Positions 47,349 to 53,977 of a stretch of 55,917 bases of DNA are shown in pieces; position 1 is the first letter of the stretch, and every line of letters starts with the position of its first letter. The notes under the pieces were generated by a model that searched no databases, had not been told where the DNA came from, and saw nothing but the letters and a program-made list of their open reading frames with translations. The translations under genes were made by a program, and so were the position numbers. The stretch spans positions 1 to 55,917 of IMG/VR virus record IMGVR_UViG_3300023176_003489; one strand, given 5' to 3'. The stretch comes from a virus.

Positions 47349-48551
47349 ATGCGTATTCTAATGACAGGTTTTACCGCTCTGCAAATAAACACAGAGCGTA
47401 GAACGATCAAGAAGATCGACGTGCCAGCGTCTATTGCCGAAGCACTCGAGTCTCGAGGGCACTCTGTCGACTGGAGAAGAGTGACTCCCGGGGAAGATCT
47501 CTCATCATACGACGTCGCCTGGGTAAACCTTGCGCCGCTAAACTCGCTGAACGGTCGCCAGGGCGCGATGGGTGCGCTGTACACGCTCTCCTCTGGTCTG
47601 CCCGCCGTTGGATTCTTCGATGACTGGCAATTCGCCGCAGTGTTTAACGCGTCACGAGCGTTGAAGCGACATCCAGAGCTTCTGTATAAGTATCTATTGT
47701 CTGGGCCGAGAGGCGATGAGCCGGCGACGTACTACTCGTATGATGACGCGAAGGCAGCACTTGATCGCGTCGCGGCGAAGAACCCTGAGGACGCAGCGAA
47801 ATGCGGTCTTGGGCGGTACTTCTTCAATGACACTGACGAGAACATCAAGCTTTACGAAAACCAACTTGTCGCTGCTGGAGAGTCTATGCTCGCTGAGCGC
47901 TGGGCAGCAGGCCTTGTTCCGGCGTGCCCAATGTACGCGTTTGGTGATAGGCAGCTCGTAAGAAAGCGAATGCCTAAGGAAATGAATGGCATAGAAGCGC
48001 TCGACCCGAGCTCGACTATCTATAACATCCTAGCGAGCAGCGAGCCGCTGCCACCGGAGAGCAAGCAGAGATCGTGGGTTCTCGGCGCGCTGATGCCGCA
48101 CGATACGTGGCTAGAAAAGAAGAAGCCCGAGTGGCCGGTAGAAATCATCGGAAGCAGAAAGCTTATTAAGAAGTTCGGCGGGCAGCGTCTTGACACGGAA
48201 GAAGACGTTCTAGCGTTCTACAACAATCACTGGGGGATTCTGTCTCCGCCGTATCCACACGCTGGCAGCGGTTGGTGGAGAAGCAGATTTATGTACGCCG
48301 CTCGAGTTAGGTCTATTCTTGTAGTAGATAAAGGCGAAGGCGACCCTATCGGTGACGCGTACAAAATCACAATCAAACAAGTCGAGAGTATGAGCGACGC
48401 TGAGCTCGAGGAAACTGCCAGAGCGCAGGCCGAGTCTCTTCGCCCGTACATGCCAAGCTACGATTCTTTTGTAGATCACTGCGAAAGAATTGTTCTTAGG
48501 GCGATCAACGAAGACAAAGGTTTGAAGATACACCCAGACGGAAGTAGATGA
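47349..48551 (+). CDS. Glycosyltransferase-like protein A
   Basis: A 400-residue protein that looks like a GT-B-fold glycosyltransferase. The N-terminal domain starts RILMTGFTALQINTERRTIK (Rossmann strand and glycine loop) with YDVAWVNLAPLNSLNGRQGA. The C-terminal domain has SWVLGALMPHDTWLEKKKPE, WPVEIIGSRK and NHWGILSPPYPHAGSGWWRS, which in GT-B enzymes surrounds the donor sugar nucleotide. IGDAYKITIKQVESMSDAEL is the final helix region. The next gene is a shorter relative with the same beginning and end. Position among DNA metabolism genes suggests glycosylation of a modified base; host or virion glycan synthesis is the alternative. Confidence 0.65.
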   Translation: MRILMTGFTALQINTERRTIKKIDVPASIAEALESRGHSVDWRRVTPGEDLSSYDVAWVNLAPLNSLNGRQGAMGALYTLSSGLPAVGFFDDWQFAAVFNASRALKRHPELLYKYLLSGPRGDEPATYYSYDDAKAALDRVAAKNPEDAAKCGLGRYFFNDTDENIKLYENQLVAAGESMLAERWAAGLVPACPMYAFGDRQLVRKRMPKEMNGIEALDPSSTIYNILASSEPLPPESKQRSWVLGALMPHDTWLEKKKPEWPVEIIGSRKLIKKFGGQRLDTEEDVLAFYNNHWGILSPPYPHAGSGWWRSRFMYAARVRSILVVDKGEGDPIGDAYKITIKQVESMSDAELEETARAQAESLRPYMPSYDSFVDHCERIVLRAINEDKGLKIHPDGSR

Positions 48552-49573
48552 TGAAAAACATCGCGGTGACTGGGATGACAGCATCTCAGTACTCAAGATC
48601 GCGCAATTCATCGTCACTAAGCTTTGTCGCCTGTCTAAGCGACGCTGCTACCATGTATGGAGACGACGTCCGTGTTTCGTGGATAAAGCCGTCTGTCTCT
48701 CACGCGCAAAGCGACTTTGAAGAATACGATGCGATACTTGTCGGTCTTTCTCCTCTTCTAAGTCTTGCTTCTCACTGCGCGTACGGCGTTCTTAATGTCG
48801 TCGGCATGCTAAAGGGCGATCAACGACTGCACTTCTATATTGACGCTCCTGACCCGGCAAAGATACGTCAAAGTCTGAGCGCGATTGTAAAGACGCCAGA
48901 GTCGTTGAAAAAGCCGATCTATAAGAATAGAAACGAGTACTCTAAAGTTTCTGGCTCAAGTGAGATTGTAGACAGGCTCGCTGAGTCTGCTGAGTATCTG
49001 TATTCAGACAAAAACTACAGAGTGCTGTACCCAGCGTTCTCGTTCACAGACGACGTTCACGTATCAAGAAAGTTGTTCGGGGAGGACTCGCTGAGAATGG
49101 TTCCGTTCAACTTCGATGCTCTATACACGAGGCAGGAAGTTGACGCAGTAATTTCAGCGGAGAAAAGCAAGCTATGGCTTGTAGAAAATCACAAGACGCG
49201 CTGGTTTGAGAGAATGAAAAATCTTCTTTCATATGACTGGGAACCGGTCAAAATTAAAAGAATGCAGCCGGACACCGTGTCACTAGACAGAATTTGCAGA
49301 TCCACGGGAACAATCATATGCCCGCAAAACGACTCAATTACGTGGTGGACGTACAGATTAGTGCAATCTTTAGCAGCTCTAGTCCCGGTTTGTACAGAAT
49401 GGCGAGATACAATCTCTATCGGGCAGTCATGGTCTGCCATACCGCAGGCCGTCGAGTCGATGAGCATAGCGGAGAGATACTCTCTAGCATTAGAACAACT
49501 GGAGCAATACTCTCTATCTATTAGAGACGCAGAGACAGAGACATCTAGACTATTTAAGGAGCTTTCACTCTAA
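48548..49573 (+). CDS. Glycosyltransferase-like protein B
   Basis: A 341-residue protein in an ATGA overlap, related to the 47,349 gene. The start NIAVTGMTASQYSRSRNSSS parallels RILMTGFTALQ. YDAILVGLSPLLSLASHCAY parallels YDVAWVNLAPLNSLN. SKLWLVENHKTRWFERMKNL matches the W-V-L...W-L-E-K-K region, and VPVCTEWRDTISIGQSWS followed by VESMSIAERYSLA matches the C-terminal part. Loss of about 60 residues relative to the first copy is mainly in the middle. A GT-B fold is inferred. It may work as a second sugar-adding enzyme or as a heteromeric partner. Confidence 0.62.
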   Translation: MMKNIAVTGMTASQYSRSRNSSSLSFVACLSDAATMYGDDVRVSWIKPSVSHAQSDFEEYDAILVGLSPLLSLASHCAYGVLNVVGMLKGDQRLHFYIDAPDPAKIRQSLSAIVKTPESLKKPIYKNRNEYSKVSGSSEIVDRLAESAEYLYSDKNYRVLYPAFSFTDDVHVSRKLFGEDSLRMVPFNFDALYTRQEVDAVISAEKSKLWLVENHKTRWFERMKNLLSYDWEPVKIKRMQPDTVSLDRICRSTGTIICPQNDSITWWTYRLVQSLAALVPVCTEWRDTISIGQSWSAIPQAVESMSIAERYSLALEQLEQYSLSIRDAETETSRLFKELSL

Positions 49574-50046
49574 TGAACATTCTATTTAATCAGTGGCTTG
49601 AAAAGACAAAGAAGCTTCAATCAGAAGTCTACGGTGTAGATTACTCCGTGTTTCATAGCGACAGCCCAGAAGATCTTCGAGCGCTTATCGAGTACATCCG
49701 CTGGAACATGCTTGCTATTGATGACGAGCTCTCGGAGGTTCGCAAGGCGATTTCTTGGAAGCCTTGGCAGCACGACGAGCCGTACGCTGATCGCCGCGAG
49801 ATTCTCAAGGAATGCGTAGACGTTCTTCATTTTGTCGCTAACATTCTCTGCGCCGCTGGTGCACTTGATGAAGATCTTGATTCTGAGTACATCGCAAAGA
49901 TGCAAATCAACGCGAATAGACAGAAGGCCGGGTACAGAGTTCTTGATGACGGCATGAAGTGCAAACTGTGCGCGCGTGCCTTAGACGACTACGACACCTC
50001 CTCGTGTAAGGAAGACGGGTGCCCGCAGCGTCATGGAGTCGTCTGA
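49573..50046 (+). CDS. All-alpha NTP pyrophosphatase (dUTPase/dCTPase-like) with zinc ribbon
   Basis: A 157-residue protein. Residues 35-120 show the metal-binding signature of the MazG/dimeric dUTPase superfamily: DDELSEVRKAISW (50-62, E52 and E55) and EILKECVDVLHFVANILCAA (76-95, E80 and D83). Members hydrolyse dUTP, dCTP or other NTPs to monophosphates; the T4 dCTPase belongs to the same superfamily. The C-terminal 30 residues hold C130, C133, C145 and C150, a zinc-ribbon-like extension not usual in the family. It would supply dUMP or dCMP to the 38,904 enzyme. TAATG overlap with the gene before. Confidence 0.78.
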   Translation: MNILFNQWLEKTKKLQSEVYGVDYSVFHSDSPEDLRALIEYIRWNMLAIDDELSEVRKAISWKPWQHDEPYADRREILKECVDVLHFVANILCAAGALDEDLDSEYIAKMQINANRQKAGYRVLDDGMKCKLCARALDDYDTSSCKEDGCPQRHGVV

Positions 50047-50278
50047 GTTCGCGTGGGTTGATGTTTCAGCCCAGACAATCAAGCAAGGTGACGTACTGCG
50101 AGTAAAGCTCGATGCGTACACGACTTCTGCTGGAAAAATGCACAACGGGCGGCTAGTTCGAGTAAGAGAAGTAAAAGACGGAGACGTAAGAGTACACACT
50201 ATTGACTTAAAGACACCACATATCAACGACGCGAGGCACGCGCCTCATCGTCTTGAACGGAAGGTAAGCGTTTTATGA
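50033..50278 (+). CDS. Small hypothetical protein, beta-barrel-like
   Basis: An 81-residue protein overlapping the previous gene by 14 bases. QGDVLRVKLDAYTTSAGKMH, NGRLVRVREVKDGDVRVHTI suggest a small beta-barrel (SH3- or OB-like) with basic residues. No family recognised. ATGA overlap with the next gene shows coordinated translation. Confidence 0.6.
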   Translation: MESSEFAWVDVSAQTIKQGDVLRVKLDAYTTSAGKMHNGRLVRVREVKDGDVRVHTIDLKTPHINDARHAPHRLERKVSVL

Positions 50279-50469
50279 GAGCAATAGTAAGATTTACAGC
50301 CGTCGGTAGTGACATCGAAGAGCTGCTATCAAAACTTAGAGAAGAATGGGCGTCGCTGTCAAATGGAAAAGACTTCCCAAGAGACAGCTCGATTGACATA
50401 GACAAGTTAGAAGAAACTGACGAAAAATACAGGGCCGTGTGCACCGCTCGAGTTAATATAGAAACCTGA
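50275..50469 (+). CDS. Small hypothetical protein
   Basis: A 64-residue protein with an alternating beta-alpha pattern (RAIVRFTAVGSDIEELLSKL, REEWASLSNGKDFPRDSSID, YRAVCTARVNIET), similar in outline to a ferredoxin-like half domain. The ATG overlaps the previous stop (ATGA). No family recognised. Confidence 0.58.
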   Translation: MRAIVRFTAVGSDIEELLSKLREEWASLSNGKDFPRDSSIDIDKLEETDEKYRAVCTARVNIET

Positions 50470-50474
50470 GGAAA

Positions 50475-50783
50475 ATGACAAAAAAGATTGAAACCACGAG
50501 CGAGTCTCCAAGAGAGAAGATGCTTTCGGAGGCAGCAAAAATTATCTCTGGAGAGCGTGATCTTCAGTACGGCGGACCGGAAGACAATTTCCAAAGAATC
50601 GCGTCGCTATGGTCAGTCATTTTTGACAGAGACTTCAGCAAAGAAGATGTCGCAATGGCAATGATCGCAGTAAAACTCGCGCGATTTTCTTCCAACTACG
50701 GATTTCAACCAGACACCTGGACGGACATCGCGGGGTACGCGGCGTGCGGTTACGAGGTCGGGTTGATCGACTCAGGAGAGTGA
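50475..50783 (+). CDS. DUF6378-like phage protein
   Basis: A 102-residue protein with the pattern of a widespread phage family: REKMLSEAAKIISGERDLQY, GGPEDNFQRIASLWSVIFDR, EDVAMAMIAVKLARFSS and TWTDIAGYAACGYEV. The helical layout and conserved Arg/Tyr-Gly-Asn-Phe suggest kinship with all-alpha NTP pyrophosphatases, but the acidic metal-binding set is incomplete. It is often found in phage nucleotide metabolism clusters. It starts with GAGG eight bases upstream and is one base from the methyltransferase. Confidence 0.72.
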   Translation: MTKKIETTSESPREKMLSEAAKIISGERDLQYGGPEDNFQRIASLWSVIFDRDFSKEDVAMAMIAVKLARFSSNYGFQPDTWTDIAGYAACGYEVGLIDSGE

Positions 50784-50784
50784 C

Positions 50785-52032
50785 ATGAGCACGAAAAAGT
50801 TTATCGACTGCAACGGCCTCGCTGGCTTCATGAGCCTTGGCTTTGTAAACTCCGGAATGGAGATGCTGGCAAGGACTGGGACGTTGAACTTCGGTAATCC
50901 AGTTGCAGAAGTGAATAGACATCATCTCGGCAACTCGTGGAACTCGTCATTCTCCGATGATCCGAGCGACTGGCCTGATATGGAAGCAGACATTGTTCTC
51001 GGCTGCCCGCCGTGCTCTGGATGGTCTCTATGGTCTGGCCCGGCAAACCGCGGGCCTGATGCTAAGGCTCACGAGCATACTCGCGCGTTCATGAGATACG
51101 CAGCTCGCATCAAGCCGAAGATGATTGTCTTTGAATGTGTGCAGCAAGCGTACACTCAAGGACGACCAATGATGAATCAGTATCGTCAAATGGTAGAGGA
51201 TCTCTCAGGCAAGCAGTACGATCTCTATCACGTCAAGCACAACAATCTCCAGGTCGGCGGATTCTCATATCGCATGCGGTACTTCTGGGTTGCTGTTGAA
51301 AAAGGCATGCCGTTTGGCGCTCACGCTGAGACGCCTAGCGAGATGCCTAGAATGATAGACGTAATTGGTGACCTCGAGCACTGCGAGATCACGTGGGACC
51401 GACAGGCGTACTCCAACGACGGGTCGAAGTACGTTGCCGATCTCAGAAACCAAGACGGTACTGTTGACGGTCACATGAACAAGACAAATCTCGAGTCGCA
51501 GAGAATTCAAGAAATCTTTGACATCATCGGCAACGATGGTTGGAAGCCGATGAAGCAGATGAACGAGGCTCTTAAGCTCGCCGTCGAGATGAACGGAGGG
51601 TACTTTCCACAGAGCTGGAGCAACAAAGAAGACAAGATTCGCGCCAATGACTTCTACATGGGGTTCTCACTCCCAGCAAGATGGGACGCTGAATCTTTCT
51701 GCCACGTGCTCACCGGTAGCGCGCTCGATCACGTCGTGCACCCAACGCAGCCGAGAAGAATCACTCACAGGGAGGCGGCAAGAATTCAAGGCCTTCCCGA
51801 TGATTGGGAAATCGTCGCCGCGAAGGACTACACCCCGCAGAGCGCGACTTGGGGCAAGGCAGTGGCGGTGCAGGCGGCTAACTGGATCGGAGAGGCCTGC
51901 TCAGCGGCCTTAGACGGCCAGCCAAACGGTCCACAGGGTGAATTGATTGGTGATCGCGAATACCTTCTCGACACTGACAAGGGCTTTAGTAGAAACTTCG
52001 TCAAGAAGAACTTCTACCAGCGAGAAGACTAA
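50785..52032 (+). CDS. DNA (cytosine-5) methyltransferase
   Basis: A 415-residue C5-cytosine methyltransferase. Motif IV is GCPPCSGWS (73-81) with catalytic C77. Motif VI FECV (116-119) and motif VIII YRMRYFWVA (162-170) are present. Motif IX/X reads RRITHREAARIQG followed by GLPDDWE and GKAVAVQAANWIG. Motif I (DCNGLAGFMSLGF, 8-20) departs from the usual D-F-x-G-x-G-G. It uses S-adenosylmethionine to methylate cytosine in DNA, probably protecting phage DNA from host restriction; its target site cannot be read from sequence. GGAG is eight bases upstream. Confidence 0.9.
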   Translation: MSTKKFIDCNGLAGFMSLGFVNSGMEMLARTGTLNFGNPVAEVNRHHLGNSWNSSFSDDPSDWPDMEADIVLGCPPCSGWSLWSGPANRGPDAKAHEHTRAFMRYAARIKPKMIVFECVQQAYTQGRPMMNQYRQMVEDLSGKQYDLYHVKHNNLQVGGFSYRMRYFWVAVEKGMPFGAHAETPSEMPRMIDVIGDLEHCEITWDRQAYSNDGSKYVADLRNQDGTVDGHMNKTNLESQRIQEIFDIIGNDGWKPMKQMNEALKLAVEMNGGYFPQSWSNKEDKIRANDFYMGFSLPARWDAESFCHVLTGSALDHVVHPTQPRRITHREAARIQGLPDDWEIVAAKDYTPQSATWGKAVAVQAANWIGEACSAALDGQPNGPQGELIGDREYLLDTDKGFSRNFVKKNFYQRED

Positions 52033-52103
52033 GTCGTTCTAAAGAAAGCGCCATTTGATATAGTGGCGGCAGACAGTAGCTGTCAACTAATACGGAGCGA
52101 CGC
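52033..52103 (+). other. Short intergenic region with two small hairpins
   Basis: CGCCA and TGGCG (about 52,047-52,066) flank TTTGATATAG, which contains a TATAGT -10-like element. GACAG-TAG-CTGTC (about 52,072-52,084) is a second hairpin. GGAG precedes ATG 52104. A weak terminator plus promoter is plausible. Confidence 0.3.
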
Positions 52104-52616
52104 ATGCAATCATTTCTAGTCTCGACTGACTCGTTTGAGACAACAGCAAAAGTACTAGACAACAAGCGCCTGCATAAGCAGACTCTTGAGGCATGGCAGT
52201 GCTTGCTAACAATCTCTGGCCTAGACCCAGAGGGCAACGACCGAAACCCTAAGGGCTGGGTGAATCACCCAGTTGTAAAAATGTGGCGCGGCTACGAGAC
52301 AGTGTTTGTCTCATACATCTCGGCTACGTACTTCGAGTGGCGATCGCGCGGGTACAAATCAACTCTTCTTGAGAAAACGTACAGAACGTACGATCTAGCA
52401 GTCTCACTAGGCCGTGTCTCTTCCGAGTATCGACTCCCACCATGGATGCAAGACTCTACGTACTTTAGCAGCCTATGTTCTACTCATCGGACCGCACTCC
52501 TGTGCAAGAACTACGAGTGGTACCATCAGTTCGGCTGGCCAGAGGACTCGGGGACTGCACCAGAGACGTACGAGTACTTGTGGCCTCATCAAGACGGCTA
52601 CGTCATCGCCGGCTAA
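52104..52616 (+). CDS. Pyrimidine-dimer DNA glycosylase-like protein
   Basis: A 170-residue protein matching the phage Pyr_excise-type family: VLDNKRLHKQTLEAWQCLL (18-36), GWVNHPVVKMWRGYE (51-65), FEWRSRGYKSTLLE (77-90), LPPWMQD and the THRTALLCKNYEWYHQFGWP region (127-146). Such proteins are usually annotated as UV-damage repair glycosylases related to T4 endonuclease V, although many lack biochemical proof. It may repair UV lesions in a phage of sunlit water. GGAG seven bases before the ATG. Confidence 0.78.
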   Translation: MQSFLVSTDSFETTAKVLDNKRLHKQTLEAWQCLLTISGLDPEGNDRNPKGWVNHPVVKMWRGYETVFVSYISATYFEWRSRGYKSTLLEKTYRTYDLAVSLGRVSSEYRLPPWMQDSTYFSSLCSTHRTALLCKNYEWYHQFGWPEDSGTAPETYEYLWPHQDGYVIAG

Positions 52617-52688
52617 TCGGCTGAGATGGCCCTAGAGTTCCGCACAATAAACTCTACGATATTGCTCCGATAAGCAATGGTCATAGTA

Positions 52689-52694
52689 TAGAAT
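52689..52694 (+). promoter_or_regulatory. Candidate -10 (TAGAAT) directly before ATG 52703
   Basis: AGTATAGAAT ends eight bases before the A of ATG 52703, and no ribosome binding site is present between. Transcription would begin within a few bases of the start codon, giving a leaderless mRNA, a common arrangement in Actinobacteria. Confidence 0.5.
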
Positions 52695-52702
52695 TATTCG
52701 GT

Positions 52703-53044
52703 ATGAATGATTCACGCCCGGGCGAGACTCTATGGTCTGAGTGGTTAGGTGAAGACTACTCTTTATTCTCGAGCGGCGGAATTGTCTACTACACTATCGA
52801 GCACGTGGACATCGAGAATGAAGTTGTAAAGCGCGCTTTGGCATCGTCTCTTCAAAGAGATGGAGTAGCTCTCTCCTTAGGTGAAGGCTACAAATTTGTC
52901 GAGTCAGGTGTGCCGACACATGGATACGTCGGATACACAGACGGAGACGACGAGCCAACAGTTTGCGATTCCGACGGAGAGACATACTACGGTGACGAAA
53001 TCGACGAGGTGCTAGAAGCTACCTGGGTCGAAATCGATGCCTAG
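52703..53044 (+). CDS. Acidic hypothetical protein, probable leaderless transcript
   Basis: A 113-residue acidic protein with WSEWLGEDYSLFSSGGIVYY, ENEVVKRALASSLQRDGVAL and a long Asp/Glu-rich C-terminus (DGDDEPTVCDSDGE, EIDEVLEATW). No family recognised. The TAGAAT element just upstream, and the absence of a ribosome binding site, point to leaderless expression. Its stop overlaps the start of the WhiB gene, so both are made from one transcript. Confidence 0.62.
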   Translation: MNDSRPGETLWSEWLGEDYSLFSSGGIVYYTIEHVDIENEVVKRALASSLQRDGVALSLGEGYKFVESGVPTHGYVGYTDGDDEPTVCDSDGETYYGDEIDEVLEATWVEIDA

Positions 53045-53540
53045 CGGTCTAAGTAGATTCGACTGGCAAGACAACGCAGAGTGTAAGAAGCCAGAGAATA
53101 AGCATCTTGCCCCCAACTTCTTTTCTGCCGAGCTCAGGGACAGATACGACGCTAAGAATCTTTGCTACTCGTGTCCCGTAAGAAAAGACTGCCTCAAGTA
53201 CGCTCTTGAAGAAAAAGAACTTTGGGGCGTGTGGGGTGGCAAGGACGAGTCTGAAATACGAAGAGCGTTGTCAGTTTCTCACGAGGGCAAGGAAATACGA
53301 CGAACAAGATTCCCGAATTGCCCATATTGCGGAGCCCGTCCGGTCAAGCTTCAAGTTCTTGTGCGCCCATCACCTGAAGGCGGACGTTGGCCGACAATGC
53401 GATTAGTAAATTGCACAGAGTGCGACTTCACCTGGAGAAGTAGAACAAGCGCAAACGCTGTAAGCGCATATCATTCAGCGCGAGAGAAGTCTAAAAAGAA
53501 GGCCGAGTCTTCAAAAAAGAGAAAGCCTAAGAAGACGTAA
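53037..53540 (+). CDS. WhiB-family regulator with C-terminal zinc ribbon
   Basis: A 167-residue protein. Residues 8-68 are a WhiB domain: C16, then LCYSCPVRKDC with C43, C46 and C52 (4Fe-4S ligands), KYALEEKE and the GVWGG turn (64-68) that contacts the sigma factor. Residues 93-130 add a zinc ribbon (C95, C98, C126, C129) with GGRWPTMRLVNCTECDFTW, and the protein ends in a Lys-rich tail. WhiB proteins work on host transcription with RNA polymerase sigma factors, and the phage copy may redirect or block it. The family is the best evidence here for an actinobacterial host. Confidence 0.9.
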   Translation: MPSGLSRFDWQDNAECKKPENKHLAPNFFSAELRDRYDAKNLCYSCPVRKDCLKYALEEKELWGVWGGKDESEIRRALSVSHEGKEIRRTRFPNCPYCGARPVKLQVLVRPSPEGGRWPTMRLVNCTECDFTWRSRTSANAVSAYHSAREKSKKKAESSKKRKPKKT

Positions 53541-53541
53541 G

Positions 53542-53697
53542 TCAGTCGTGGCTGTGATCTCTTGCCGCAGCAAGAGACTGAGAAAGCGACGACACAGTCG
53601 CTTCTAGCATCGCAATCTTCTGCGCCTGCTGCGCGATCTGCGCGGTGAGACTGTTAATCACCTGCTGGACATCAAGTTGCATGTCTGGGTTTTCCAT
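53542..53697 (-). CDS. Small coiled-coil protein (51 residues)
   Basis: A minus-strand frame coupled to the 53,697 gene through TAATG. The product, MENPDMQLDVQQVINSLTAQ then IAQQAQKIAMLEATVSSLSQ, has heptad spacing of hydrophobic residues and a His-rich end. Similar tiny coiled-coil proteins are frequent near phage tail genes. It converges with the WhiB gene; there is almost no space between the two stops. Confidence 0.6.
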   Translation of the reverse strand: MENPDMQLDVQQVINSLTAQIAQQAQKIAMLEATVSSLSQSLAAARDHSHD

Positions 53698-53963
53698 TAC
53701 GTGTACCTCTGTCTTTTTACGAAGTCAATCAGCTCTTGATCGACCGCTACGTGATTCGGGGATAATTTTATACCGAGATCGCTAGGAAAGTTTAGACCAA
53801 CGTTAGTTTGAGCCGGAACCGCTAAGATTCTTCCCGCGGTCTCGCAAATAAAGCACGACTCGTCATCTACCCAACTTACACCGCAGTCTGAGCAACAGTA
53901 AAGTGTAGAGTTCTTGTCTAGTGCTGAGAAGACAATGTCAGACGCGAAGTCTTCTACCTTCAT
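53697..53963 (-). CDS. Small zinc-ribbon protein
   Basis: An 88-residue protein with two Cys pairs (YCCSDCGVSWVDDESCFICE) forming a zinc ribbon, followed by PAQTNVGLNFPSDLG and a helical C-terminus (VDQELIDFVKRQRYT). No family recognised. It lies 14 bases behind the minus-strand fibre gene and is coupled to the small coiled-coil gene. Confidence 0.6.
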   Translation of the reverse strand: MKVEDFASDIVFSALDKNSTLYCCSDCGVSWVDDESCFICETAGRILAVPAQTNVGLNFPSDLGIKLSPNHVAVDQELIDFVKRQRYT

Positions 53964-53977
53964 GCGCGATATTCTAA

